This document shows, piece after piece, positions 33,869 to 42,530 of a DNA stretch of 64,000 nt. The stretch is taken from contig JAFZOK010000017.1 in the NCBI GenBank assembly GCA_017550655.1, positions 225,030-289,029 of the forward strand. Direction: 5' to 3'. A model generated the notes under the pieces. It was given only the letters and a program-made list of their open reading frames with translations, did not search any database and was not told where the DNA came from. Numbering within the stretch: position 1 is the first letter of the stretch; each line of letters starts with the position of its first letter. A program made the translations under genes and the position numbers. Source of the stretch: Bacteroidales bacterium (GTDB lineage Bacteria > Bacteroidota > Bacteroidia > Bacteroidales > UBA932).

Positions 33869-33949
33869 TTTGTTTTACGGCAAAAACTATATATCTTTGC
33901 ATATAAATTAAATTTAATGTTGATTTAAGCATTATATTTGGGCTTAAAT
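33869..33949 (+). promoter_or_regulatory. hipBA promoter with AT-rich operator candidates
   Basis: TTTG (33869-33872), a 19-base spacer and TATCTTTG (33892-33899) form a consensus promoter. Downstream, in the leader, are a perfect 12-bp palindrome ATTAAATTTAAT (33907-33918) and an inverted repeat ATTTAAGC/GCTTAAAT (33923-33930, 33942-33949). Such symmetric sites just after the start point fit autoregulation by the HipB-like repressor encoded next. Confidence 0.68.
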
Positions 33950-33969
33950 TAAATTTTATTTTAATATAT

Positions 33970-34284
33970 ATGGAAGATTATTCAGCATATTCAGCACCTG
34001 AAATTGTAAGGATACTGGGAGTACGGTTTAAAGATTACAGGATGAGAGCGAATCTGACTCAGAAGGAGGTCTCGGAAAAGGCCGGAATCACAATCCAGAC
34101 AATTCACAGGTTTGAAAGCGGACTGGCAAACAATATCACGCTGGGAAACTTTCTGATGCTGCTCAAAACGGTGGGAAGTCTGCGGGATCTGGACAATCTG
34201 ATGCCAGAACAGCCTGAATCTCCATATCTTTTGAAAAACAGGAAAAAGACACAAAGAATAAGACATAAAAAAGAGCAGTTATGA
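33970..34284 (+). CDS. hipB: HipB-like XRE antitoxin/repressor
   Basis: A 104-residue protein with a Cro/C1-type helix-turn-helix at about 18-72 (RMRANLTQKEVSEKAGITIQ then HRFESG) and a basic C-terminal tail. It overlaps the following HipA-like gene by 4 bases (ATGA), the usual coupling of antitoxin and toxin. HipB proteins bind operators as dimers and neutralise HipA. The palindromes in its own leader are good operator candidates. Confidence 0.85.
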   Translation: MEDYSAYSAPEIVRILGVRFKDYRMRANLTQKEVSEKAGITIQTIHRFESGLANNITLGNFLMLLKTVGSLRDLDNLMPEQPESPYLLKNRKKTQRIRHKKEQL

Positions 34285-35768
34285 AAGAAGCGTTGAAAGT
34301 ATTTCTATGGGGTAAAGAAATAGGAAGGCTGATGTGGCATAGAGAACGCAACACTTCTTATTTCATCTACAATCAGGATTTTCTAAAGGGAAATCTGGAC
34401 ATAGCTCCGTTAACCGCCTCTATCCGGGATGCTTCAAGTACCAGAGCCATATTTGGAGAGAGAGAACGCATGTACCAGAAACTACCGTCGTTTATTGCGG
34501 ATTCTCTTCCGGATGCCTGGGGAAATCAGCTTTTTGACCAGTGGAGAAAAGACAATCACCTATCATCTCAAAGTGTAACTCCACTGGAAAAACTTGCATT
34601 TATAGGGAAGCGGGGAATGGGAGCTCTTGAATTTGTACCAGAGATAGAAAGGGGCAAAGGCAGTGATAAAATCGACATAAAAGCATTGGCGGATCTGGCA
34701 GAGAGGATAGTGAAAGAAAGAGAGAACATAAAACTCTCTCTCAGCGATTCCCCTACTCTGCAATCCCTGATTGCAGTAGGAACTTCAGCGGGCGGACGCC
34801 AGCCAAAAGGCATAATCTCAATAAACAGCAAGACAGGAGAAATCCGGTCCGGACAAATTGAGACAGATGATGACTATGAATACTTTATCCTGAAATTCGG
34901 AGACAGAATACGCAGTTCGGCGGAGCTGGAACAGACTTATTATGAGATGGCTACTAAGGCCGGCATCAATATGATGGAATCCAAGCTTCTTGAGGTTGAA
35001 GGAACCATACATTTTCTGACAAGACGTTTTGACAGGAATCATGGAAAACTTCATACGCAGACACTGGCAGCAATGTATCCGGAAGCGGACAGCTATGAAT
35101 ATCTCCTGTTCGTTTGCCGCAAACTGGATTTACCTCAAAAGGATTGTCAGGAAGTTTTCCGCCGTCTGGTTTTCAACATACTCGCCAACAATACCGACGA
35201 CCATAACAAGAACTTCTCTTTCATTATGGACAAGAGCGGTCAGTGGAGGCTTTCTCCGGCATACGATATGACATATATCTTTGACACCGGCGGTTACCTT
35301 CCAAATGAAGACCATTGCCTGATGATTAGAGGCAAATACAGGAATATCAGCAAAGAAGACATCTTAAACTTTGCACGGGAAGAGGGAATCAGTCTGCCGG
35401 AAAGAATTATTGACAAAGTCGCAGAGGCCATAAGAGATTTCAGGAGTTTGGCCACAAAGAACGGTGTTAAGGAGGAATGGATCGGGAGGATAGAGAGTTG
35501 CCTTAACGGGCATCTCGGCGATTGGGGATTCCCCACCTCTGAACACATTTTCACCTACACAGACGAGGCTGGACAACTGATAGAGAAAGCACACATAGAA
35601 GCCTCATATAAAGGCAATTACCACCTGATTGCCAGAATTGGCAATAGAGACAGAAAGTACATCATCCGCAAAGGCACACCAGAGCACGATATGATTACCC
35701 GAACCGGTTTTGCAAACATAACAGAAGAAACTGTAAGGAAACTAGTCAAAAAGATTCTGCCAGCCTGA
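34281..35768 (+). CDS. hipA: HipA-like serine/threonine kinase toxin
   Basis: A 495-residue HipA-family protein. It contains the N-terminal subdomain with FLKGNLDIAPLTASIRD-like sequence (an N-terminal 'couple_hipA' region), then the kinase fold: ATP-lid segment VGTSAGGRQPKGI at about 173-186, the catalytic motif NNTDDHNKN at 303-311 and the metal-binding SPAYDMT with Asp329. HipA of E. coli phosphorylates glutamyl-tRNA synthetase and causes persistence; targets in other families differ. The C-terminus has about 70 extra residues beyond the kinase (from about 425). All key residues are kept, so it looks active. Its 3' end overlaps the convergent barrel gene by 27 bases. Confidence 0.9.
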   Translation: MKEALKVFLWGKEIGRLMWHRERNTSYFIYNQDFLKGNLDIAPLTASIRDASSTRAIFGERERMYQKLPSFIADSLPDAWGNQLFDQWRKDNHLSSQSVTPLEKLAFIGKRGMGALEFVPEIERGKGSDKIDIKALADLAERIVKERENIKLSLSDSPTLQSLIAVGTSAGGRQPKGIISINSKTGEIRSGQIETDDDYEYFILKFGDRIRSSAELEQTYYEMATKAGINMMESKLLEVEGTIHFLTRRFDRNHGKLHTQTLAAMYPEADSYEYLLFVCRKLDLPQKDCQEVFRRLVFNILANNTDDHNKNFSFIMDKSGQWRLSPAYDMTYIFDTGGYLPNEDHCLMIRGKYRNISKEDILNFAREEGISLPERIIDKVAEAIRDFRSLATKNGVKEEWIGRIESCLNGHLGDWGFPTSEHIFTYTDEAGQLIEKAHIEASYKGNYHLIARIGNRDRKYIIRKGTPEHDMITRTGFANITEETVRKLVKKILPA

Positions 35769-36374
35769 AGGGCGGGAGGGTCTTGAATACATACCGCCGC
35801 CAATGATAAAGCCCACGGATAAGCCAAGATGGCTGAATTCCTTGTGTTGCAGTTTGTAGTAAACCCCTATCCTGAACCGGTGATTTATGTCAAGTCCAAC
35901 CCTTGGCATAAAGCAAGCGGAAAAATCGCTGCTGTGATTGTCATTCCCCTCAATGTAACCAGCAATGCCAGCCGCAGCGCTAATATACATTTCTGCCCTG
36001 TTTGTCAGGAAAAAAGGCAGTTCTGCCAAGGCAAGAGCGCTCCAGGAGACAAAACTGTTTCCGCTATCCCAGTCCGGATCCAGGCTGTTGCGCCTAAAAT
36101 TTGCTCCAAGAGCCAGTTGTCCGGCAAACTTTATCGGATGGGATGAAGGAATATGCCGGAGTTCAAAATAAACTTCAGTGCCCGGATTTGAGTTACGCTT
36201 GAATCCGCATTTGTCAAACACGAAAGTGGGACCTATGCCAATCTCCGGCTCCCATATTCGCAGATACCGGTAGGGCTCGCTCCCCTGCGCAAAAGCCTTT
36301 GCTGGAAGCAGCAAAATAATAAACGCAGCAATGCTTATTGCACAGAATAATCTAATATTCACACCTTCCCTCAT
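35742..36374 (-). CDS. Small outer-membrane beta-barrel protein, unknown
   Basis: A 210-residue protein from the ATG at 36374. That start gives a signal peptide cleaved near Ala-Phe-Ala-Gln; the frame is open further up but would overlap the previous gene. The mature part has alternating hydrophobic strands ending in aromatic residues (GIGPTFVF, VYFELRHI, GIAGYIEG, IGVYYKLQH), the pattern of an eight- to ten-stranded barrel. I do not recognise a family. It is the third gene of a minus-strand group with the M64 peptidase and an unknown membrane-anchored protein. Confidence 0.68.
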   Translation of the reverse strand: MREGVNIRLFCAISIAAFIILLLPAKAFAQGSEPYRYLRIWEPEIGIGPTFVFDKCGFKRNSNPGTEVYFELRHIPSSHPIKFAGQLALGANFRRNSLDPDWDSGNSFVSWSALALAELPFFLTNRAEMYISAAAGIAGYIEGNDNHSSDFSACFMPRVGLDINHRFRIGVYYKLQHKEFSHLGLSVGFIIGGGMYSRPSRPSGWQNLFD

Positions 36375-36396
36375 ACAGACAATTAAACACTCATTA

Positions 36397-37368
36397 TCAA
36401 AGCAGCATAATGTTTTGAGGGAATAAGGCATGTATTTCCTTCTGTTTAGGATGATCCAAAGTTTCATATGGTTTGCCGTATGTCTTCAGGCAGTAGTCAT
36501 TCCGATACTTATGCACTATTCTGGCAAATTCGTAAACGATTGAAATACAGTCTTCAAATGTCATCCTTTCTGTATTGACAACCAAGACATAGGAATTAGG
36601 GTTAGGGGAAGAAAGAAGTGTATCAAAGAAATTGGTAAGGTTTTCTTCAAGCCTCCAATTATCTCCACATATTACCCCAAAGGTATTAGCACGGTCAAAC
36701 TTAGAGACCTCTACACCTTTATAGTGAGGAAAATATTTCTGAACCTCTGTGGCAAAGGAGTCTTCTATATAGACAAACTTGAAAACCTCAATTCTTTTGT
36801 AGTAAGGAATAGAATCGTAAACTTCAATGGTGGAAATGGAATCCTTTATCCGATAATGGAAATAAATGTATGCGGAAGTGTCCTTGTCGCGGAGAACAAA
36901 AGCCACCCGGGGGCGGGAAGAACTTATTCTGTAAAGCACAGACAAAACCTCTTTCATTGGCATATCTTTGTCCACGAAAGTTCTCAGAGGATATGAGTAC
37001 CGTTCTAGACTGTCCATCCAGTCAGCGGTATTATCCAGTTTCTCCGCGATTTCAGACTTGCCTATTGTTTCAAATTTGAATCCTTTCCGTGGGTTATCCT
37101 CTTCTTTGAAGGTTGCAAAAACAATAGAACCTGATTTCAGGAAAATGTTGCCAATGTCTACACCTTCCTGACCCGGCAATGAATTCATATACTTTTTGTA
37201 ACAGGAAACAGAAGGAATATCTATTCCTATCTTATCCATATAGCGGTCAAAAGACTTCTGCATAAGGACATTAGGAAGGCTAAACAAAGCTAGGAGATAG
37301 CAGCATAACGGGATGACTATAGCAGCAATCCCAATGACAAGCAGAAGATTATTTGAATGGTTCCTCAT
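36397..37368 (-). CDS. Membrane-anchored protein of unknown function
   Basis: A 323-residue protein I do not recognise. One transmembrane helix lies at about 9-30; the rest is soluble and probably periplasmic. Two segments, around 132-160 (VDKDMPMKEVLSVLYRISSS, then RVAFVLRD) and around 265-290 (TERMTFEDCISIVYEFA), share the helix-then-strand pattern of ExbD/TolR periplasmic domains, so it may be a distant tandem relative; this is a weak inference. It begins 19 bases after the M64 peptidase gene and ends 22 bases before the barrel gene, so the three are probably co-transcribed. Base composition is more AT-rich than in the neighbouring core genes. Confidence 0.68.
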   Translation of the reverse strand: MRNHSNNLLLVIGIAAIVIPLCCYLLALFSLPNVLMQKSFDRYMDKIGIDIPSVSCYKKYMNSLPGQEGVDIGNIFLKSGSIVFATFKEEDNPRKGFKFETIGKSEIAEKLDNTADWMDSLERYSYPLRTFVDKDMPMKEVLSVLYRISSSRPRVAFVLRDKDTSAYIYFHYRIKDSISTIEVYDSIPYYKRIEVFKFVYIEDSFATEVQKYFPHYKGVEVSKFDRANTFGVICGDNWRLEENLTNFFDTLLSSPNPNSYVLVVNTERMTFEDCISIVYEFARIVHKYRNDYCLKTYGKPYETLDHPKQKEIHALFPQNIMLL

Positions 37369-37387
37369 TGATCAAAAAAACAAGAAA

Positions 37388-38836
37388 CTATGGCTCGGCG
37401 ATATTGACCGTGTGGTAGTCAATCATGCGGGAGATGGCGCGTTGGCAGACAGGACAGAAAACAGGGTAAGTGTTATCCCTCATCCTGCAGGTCGGGAACG
37501 GGCGGTAGATGCCTTCAGAGAGGTAGCCGCCACCTTCATAGATACCAACCTTGTAATCAGACTCTATCAGCGTCGAGTATGCGGGGAGCTTTTGGTCGGC
37601 CTTTGTAACCACTTCAAAATCTCCAAAGTTTCCCGTTCCGATATGAATCTTTGGCTGGCTTTTCTTGGACTTCTTGCCTTTCTTTGGTGCGGGAGTGTTT
37701 TTGAAGGCGTTGTCCATAAGATCCTGCCACTTGGACTGGAAACCCACCAGGGTGGTGATATTCGGTTCCCAAGGCTCTACGTTGAGGTCGTACTGGTCAG
37801 TGCCGTCATCATAGAAATACTCGTCTGCAAGGGCTCCGAAACTGTGGCCGAACTCGTGCACTACAACAGGCATAGCCCAGCGGTTGTGGGCTGCTGTAAG
37901 TACGTATGAGTTGAATATGCCACCGCCTCCGTAATTGTCTGTGTTGGCAAGGATTATGATATGCTCGTACGGAACGCTCGCAAGCGCGTCGTGAAGGTCA
38001 AAAATATGCAGCGTTGTAAGATAGCGGTCCATGTAGAAAGTGGAGAAACTAGAAGAGAAAGCCGTCTGCTTCCACTCGTTCTTCAGCGGAATGCTCACAC
38101 CGCTATCCTTGCTCTCCACCGGAACGGCAATGAAATTAAGATTGGAGGCATTGCTCTTGAAAGGCTCGTAACTCAGAATCTGGTCAGCAGTCTCTTTTGC
38201 ATCGCGATAGAAAATCTCCATCTCCTCTTTGGTATAGCCCTCTCCAACAATTGCGATATCAATGGCTTCCCTGCTGTCTCCACCTTTGTGGACATAGCGG
38301 CACTTGTCCAGGGTGTAAGGAGAATTAACAGGACGGATGAGAATATCGTCCGGATGGACAACGTGCGTAAAGGAAGCCACAATGCAATCCATCTTGTCAA
38401 ATATCTGGACGGTAACATAAGCGGTATTCTCCGGCATCGGCACAAGGTAGACGTTCTCGAATGCTTTTCTTGTATGCAAGGCTTCCGGAGTGGACTGCCA
38501 CTCGGAGAAAAGTGTGGAGAAAGAGTTGCAATAGAGAACCTGGTTTGTGGCTGAATCCCTGAGAGTTATCTGGCCGTTGCCCCGCAGCAGGAACCTGTCC
38601 ATGTTAATAGTTCTTCCCCACCATCCATCCAGCTTTCCCATCTTCGCAAGGGCAATCTCCGTATGAGTTGCATCTCCTGAAAAGATGTAGTCCAGCCTCA
38701 GCGTGAAATCCTTATTTACAAGAGGTGAAGCAACCAGGCTTTTCGTGAAAAGAAAAATAAACAACAAAAGCACCATAGGGCGATGGTGCTTTGTAACTAT
38801 CTTATTCTCAAGTTTCTGCATAATAACCGTATTCAT
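37388..38836 (-). CDS. M64 family metallopeptidase (IgA-peptidase-like)
   Basis: A secreted zinc peptidase of family M64. The active-site motif HEFGHSFGALADEY starts at residue 327 of the longest 482-residue reading and is the hallmark of this family, which includes the Clostridium ramosum IgA protease. The N-terminal VDF-like region is an M64_N domain (about residues 40-160). Start choice is open: 38836 and 38821 give a signal peptide with a basic n-region (KHHRP), while 38776 would start at the hydrophobic core and lies inside a hairpin. Bacteroidales M64 enzymes are common in gut species; IgA cleavage is not implied for this one. Confidence 0.88.
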   Translation of the reverse strand: MNTVIMQKLENKIVTKHHRPMVLLLFIFLFTKSLVASPLVNKDFTLRLDYIFSGDATHTEIALAKMGKLDGWWGRTINMDRFLLRGNGQITLRDSATNQVLYCNSFSTLFSEWQSTPEALHTRKAFENVYLVPMPENTAYVTVQIFDKMDCIVASFTHVVHPDDILIRPVNSPYTLDKCRYVHKGGDSREAIDIAIVGEGYTKEEMEIFYRDAKETADQILSYEPFKSNASNLNFIAVPVESKDSGVSIPLKNEWKQTAFSSSFSTFYMDRYLTTLHIFDLHDALASVPYEHIIILANTDNYGGGGIFNSYVLTAAHNRWAMPVVVHEFGHSFGALADEYFYDDGTDQYDLNVEPWEPNITTLVGFQSKWQDLMDNAFKNTPAPKKGKKSKKSQPKIHIGTGNFGDFEVVTKADQKLPAYSTLIESDYKVGIYEGGGYLSEGIYRPFPTCRMRDNTYPVFCPVCQRAISRMIDYHTVNIAEP

Positions 38837-38895
38837 AAAACTATGCTTATTTTATATATTTCTGTTTTTCAATGACTTACAAGACACCATCGCCC
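38767..38895 (-). promoter_or_regulatory. Hairpin with a competing long-range pairing at the M64 start
   Basis: A 10-bp stem with a 6-base loop (38767-38776 with 38783-38792, arms AAAGCACCAT/ATGGTGCTTT) is followed on the minus strand by T-rich sequence. Its 5' arm and loop can instead pair over 11 bases with GGGCGATGGTG further upstream in the same transcript (plus-strand CACCATCGCCC at 38885-38895 against 38778-38788). The two structures exclude each other. Confidence 0.45.
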
Positions 38896-38938
38896 GCGGT
38901 CTTTCTCCATTGGAAAAACAACATCGTAGAGAAGACCT

Positions 38939-39877
38939 CTACTGGATATAGCCGAAACGCTTAAGCTCCTTCTTGTTCTCTCTCCAGGATGGGTCCACCT
39001 TCACGAAGATCTTAAGGAAAACTTTCTTCTCGAAGAAGTTCTCCATCTCCTTTCTTGCCTGGGTTCCAACACGTTTGAGAGCGGCTCCCTTCTTGCCGAT
39101 GATGATGCCTTTCTGGGATTCGCGCACAACGTTGATAACAGCCTCGATGGAATACATTTCCTCTTCCTCCTTGAACTGCTCTATCACAACCTCAGTGCAA
39201 TATGGGATCTCCTTGGTGTAGTTTTCCAGGATTTTCTCCCTCAGGATTTCGGAAGCAAAGAAACGCAGGTTCTTGTCCGTGAACACATCCCGGTCGTACC
39301 AGGCCGGCTGCTGCGGAAGCAGGGAAACTATCTTGTTCAGGAGAATGTCCGTGTTGAATTTCTCCAGGGCGCTCATCGGGAGAATGTCAGCCTTTGGAAC
39401 GAGGCCGTGCCATTTCTCCACCAGAGATTCAATGCTCTGCGATTCCAGCCTACCCTTCGCATCCTTTTTGCCCGAAGCGGATTCGTCGCCGATGAGCTTG
39501 TCTATCTTGTTGATAACCACAATCACCGGAACGGAAAGGAGGTTGAGCTTGTCCACATACTCCCTGTTCTTTTCTGAGGACTCGTAAACATCGGTGACAT
39601 AGATGATTATGTCTGCGTCTCCGATGGCGGTGTCCACAAAGTTCATCATCGCCTCCTGAAGCTCGTAGCTAGGCTTGAGGATGCCTGGAGTGTCTGAGAA
39701 AACAATCTGGTAATCGTCTCCGTTCACGATGCCCATTATCCTGTGGCGGGTGGTCTGGGCCTTGGCGGTGACAATGGAAAGCTTCTCCCCTACGAGGGCG
39801 TTCATAAGGGTGGACTTGCCCACGTTAGGGTTTCCGATGATGTTTACAAAACCCGAGCGGTTGATCTTGTCTTCCAT
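38939..39877 (-). CDS. era: GTPase Era
   Basis: A 312-residue Era, the GTPase that helps assemble the small ribosomal subunit by binding the 3' end of 16S rRNA. G1 is GNPNVGKST (about 15-23), G3 is DTPG, G4 is NKID, and a KH domain fills the C-terminal 80 residues (GIIIGKKGAALKRVGTQARK). The gene begins 3 bases after the rluB-like gene, so the two RNA/ribosome genes form an operon. Length and motifs are normal. Confidence 0.97.
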   Translation of the reverse strand: MEDKINRSGFVNIIGNPNVGKSTLMNALVGEKLSIVTAKAQTTRHRIMGIVNGDDYQIVFSDTPGILKPSYELQEAMMNFVDTAIGDADIIIYVTDVYESSEKNREYVDKLNLLSVPVIVVINKIDKLIGDESASGKKDAKGRLESQSIESLVEKWHGLVPKADILPMSALEKFNTDILLNKIVSLLPQQPAWYDRDVFTDKNLRFFASEILREKILENYTKEIPYCTEVVIEQFKEEEEMYSIEAVINVVRESQKGIIIGKKGAALKRVGTQARKEMENFFEKKVFLKIFVKVDPSWRENKKELKRFGYIQ

Positions 39878-39880
39878 ATT

Positions 39881-41134
39881 CTATTCGTATGATCCCATCT
39901 TCAGGATGCCGAGTTCCTTCTCTGTCAGAAATCTCCACTGGCCTCTCCTGAGGTTTTTCTTTGTAAGTCCCGCAAAATAAACGCGGTCCAGCTTCTCCAC
40001 CTTGTAGCCAAGAGCCTCGAAGATTCTCCTTACGATACGGTTTCTTCCGCTGTGGATCTCAATGCCCACCTGGGTCTTGTCCTCGTCAATGTAGGACAGG
40101 GCGTCTGCGCTAATCATTCCGTCATCCAGGTAAACTCCCTTGAGAATCTTGTCGAAATCTGCCTGGGAAAGGTTTCTGTCCAGGAATACGTGGTAGATCT
40201 TTTTCTTGTTGTATGAAGGATGGGTGAGCTTTTCTGTCATGTCTCCGTCGTTGGTCAGAAGGAGAACGCCGGTTGTGTCCCTGTCCAGGCGGCCGACCGG
40301 ATATACCCTCTGGGGGCACTTGCCGGCAATCAGGTCCATCACAGTCTTGCGGGCGTGAGGATCGTCCGTGGTGGTAACGCAGTTTTTCGGCTTGTTCATT
40401 ATGATGTAAACCTTCTCCTCACCCTGGATGACCTTGCCGTCGAAGCGGACCTCATCTGTTTGGAACACCTTTGTTCCAAGTTCCGTTACAGTCTGGCCGT
40501 TAATGGTTATGATACCCTGGAGTATGTACTCGTCTGCCTCTCTTCTTGAGCACAGGCCGGAATTTGCGATGAAGCGGTTCAGGCGGATTCCCTCCTCTCC
40601 CTTTGCCTTTGGTTTGCGGGGCTTTGGGGTATAAGCTTCAACGCGAGGCTTTCTTGAGCCGGCAACGGGCTCTCTGCCTTCCAGCTGGCTTCTTACCTGC
40701 TCGAAATCGCTGCGGGTACGCTTAACTCTTGTATTCTTTGCAGGTATTTCCTCCCTGCGGACGCTCTTGCGGAAAGGAGCCTTGGATGCCTCAGCTCCTC
40801 TGGAAGAGAACGCTTTCTTAATTGCAGCGGATGTCCTTCCGGAAGTGGAAGTTCTCTTAGGGGCGGCTGCGCTTCTCGGCGATGACGCTCTCTTTGACGC
40901 GGTTGCAGGGCCTCTGGAGGAAAAGCTCTTCTTTGGAGCGGAGGAAGTTCCTCTTGGGGAGAAGGACTTCTTCGGGCCTGCGGATGCGCCTTTTGGAGAA
41001 AAGCTTTTCTTCGGGCCTGAAGAGGATTTCTTTGGAGAGAATGAACGTTTGCCTGTCGCTGAGGAAGGCCTTTTTGATGAAGATGGCTTCCTTCCTCTGG
41101 AAGCGGCTCTTCCCTTATTTTCTGATCTTGCCAT
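39881..41134 (-). CDS. RluB/RsuA-type pseudouridine synthase with basic repeat tail
   Basis: A 417-residue rRNA pseudouridine synthase. The N-terminal 165 residues are disordered, strongly basic and repetitive, with several copies of a unit like GPKKSFSPKG. An S4 RNA-binding domain follows at about 182-235 (LNRFIANSGLCSRREADEYI) and then the catalytic domain with GRLDRDTTGVLLLTNDG, which holds the active-site Asp. It resembles RluB, which modifies 23S rRNA, but RluB, RluE and RsuA are hard to tell apart without alignment. Basic low-complexity tails are frequent on this enzyme in Bacteroidota. It is co-transcribed with era. Confidence 0.92.
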   Translation of the reverse strand: MARSENKGRAASRGRKPSSSKRPSSATGKRSFSPKKSSSGPKKSFSPKGASAGPKKSFSPRGTSSAPKKSFSSRGPATASKRASSPRSAAAPKRTSTSGRTSAAIKKAFSSRGAEASKAPFRKSVRREEIPAKNTRVKRTRSDFEQVRSQLEGREPVAGSRKPRVEAYTPKPRKPKAKGEEGIRLNRFIANSGLCSRREADEYILQGIITINGQTVTELGTKVFQTDEVRFDGKVIQGEEKVYIIMNKPKNCVTTTDDPHARKTVMDLIAGKCPQRVYPVGRLDRDTTGVLLLTNDGDMTEKLTHPSYNKKKIYHVFLDRNLSQADFDKILKGVYLDDGMISADALSYIDEDKTQVGIEIHSGRNRIVRRIFEALGYKVEKLDRVYFAGLTKKNLRRGQWRFLTEKELGILKMGSYE

Positions 41135-41211
41135 AATTCTACCTGTTTATTCTACAAAGATATGCCGATTAAACTATTTTTCCTACTTTTACGGCTCTAA
41201 AAGTTAAGGGT

Positions 41212-42474
41212 ATGGACAGAAAGAGACGAGTTCTGATGACACCGCTGGTGAGGGAGAATGTGAAGGTCGCCCTTAAATCCATCAAAAGCAACAAGCTAAG
41301 GAGCGTCCTGACGATACTGATGATAGCCATCGGCATCACCTCCCTGCTGGGAATCCTCACGGCAACCGAGGCTCTCAAGCACGAGGTCAACGAGAGCTTT
41401 GCCTCCATCGGATCGCAGTCTTTCTTCATCCAGCCAGAATTCAGGTCTTCCGGAGAAAGAACCGGCCGTATCCGCAACAATAGTTCTATCAGCTACTTCC
41501 AGGCCACATCCTTCAAGGAACTCTTCTCTCCGCAGACTCCTTGTGTGGTATCGGTTTTCTACCGCAACGGGGGTATGACACTCAAAAGGGCGGAAAAGAG
41601 CACTAGCCCGAATATTTCCGCCATACTCAGCGACGAGGACTATGTCCTTTTCAACAACTTTACCATTGAGCAAGGAAGGGACCTGACGAAAAAGGACATC
41701 AGGGATGCATCTTTCGTATGCATTCTGGGAAGTTCTGTGGCGGCCACACTGTTCGACAGCAAGGAAAATCCTCTGGGGAACTCCGTCATCATCGGCGGAA
41801 GTCCATATATGGTAGTGGGAGTGCTGGCTAAATCCTCTTCCGGGGGAATGGGCAACAGCATAGACCAGGCGGCGATTATACCGGTAACAAACGGAAGAGC
41901 CCGCTTCAATGCCACTTCCTTCTACATCGGCATACGCCCGGCCTCCACAAAAGCTCAGATGGAAGACCTCTATTCAGAGGCGGAAACGCTGTTCCGTTCC
42001 ATCAGGAGACTTTCTCCGTCAGACGAGACCGACTTCAGCATAAGCTACAACGAGACAATGGCCAAAAGCGCGTCCAAAACTATGGGAACCATTACCCTAA
42101 TAGCCGGAATCATAGGTCTCATCACGCTTCTGGGAGCGGCTGTCGGACTGATGAACATAATGCTGGTTAGCGTAAAGGAAAGGACTGCGGAAATCGGAAT
42201 CAGGAAAGCAATCGGAGCCTCAGCCCGCCTGATAAGGCAGCAGTTCCTGGTGGAGAGCGTGGCCATTGCCCAAATCGGATGCATCATCGGGATCATCCTG
42301 GGCCTTATTGTGGGAGCTCTGGTGGCAATGGTGATGAAGGTATCCTTCGTGACCCCTTGGATGTGGATAATCGCCGCCGTGCTTATCTGCGTGGCGGTTG
42401 GAGTGGCAAGCGGCTACCTCCCGGCAAAGAAAGCCGCGGCACTGGATCCTATCGAAGCTCTCAGATACGAATAG
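41212..42474 (+). CDS. ABC transporter permease, MacB/FtsX type
   Basis: A 420-residue permease: a transmembrane helix at about 30-50, a large periplasmic MacB-type domain (about 60-285), and three C-terminal helices (about 292-315, 345-370 and 380-400) around the FtsX motif [20 protein letters not shown]. No ATPase gene is adjacent; the partner is presumably encoded elsewhere, as is common in Bacteroidales. An in-frame ATG eight codons downstream is a possible start. It lies between the rluB-like gene (divergent) and parC. Confidence 0.92.
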   Translation: MDRKRRVLMTPLVRENVKVALKSIKSNKLRSVLTILMIAIGITSLLGILTATEALKHEVNESFASIGSQSFFIQPEFRSSGERTGRIRNNSSISYFQATSFKELFSPQTPCVVSVFYRNGGMTLKRAEKSTSPNISAILSDEDYVLFNNFTIEQGRDLTKKDIRDASFVCILGSSVAATLFDSKENPLGNSVIIGGSPYMVVGVLAKSSSGGMGNSIDQAAIIPVTNGRARFNATSFYIGIRPASTKAQMEDLYSEAETLFRSIRRLSPSDETDFSISYNETMAKSASKTMGTITLIAGIIGLITLLGAAVGLMNIMLVSVKERTAEIGIRKAIGASARLIRQQFLVESVAIAQIGCIIGIILGLIVGALVAMVMKVSFVTPWMWIIAAVLICVAVGVASGYLPAKKAAALDPIEALRYE

Positions 42475-42498
42475 AATTTTGAAGGCGCGATTTTTTCG

Positions 42499-42506
42499 TA
42501 AATTTG
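42499..42506 (+). promoter_or_regulatory. -7 box of the parC-aroK transcript
   Basis: TAAATTTG fits TAnnTTTG; a TTTG at 42478-42481 lies 17 bases before it, slightly closer than usual. The transcript would start about 20 bases before the ATG at 42531. Confidence 0.55.
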
Positions 42507-42530
42507 CGCGGAAATACAATAGATACAGAA

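Noticed and set aside
36375-36467. Upstream extension of the small barrel gene
   Set aside because: It overlaps the end of the preceding gene and pushes the signal peptide to an internal position; the ATG at 36374 gives a normal signal peptide.
40767-41207. A plus-strand reading frame of 146 codons with acidic Phe/Glu repeats
   Set aside because: It is the complement of the basic repeat tail of the pseudouridine synthase.
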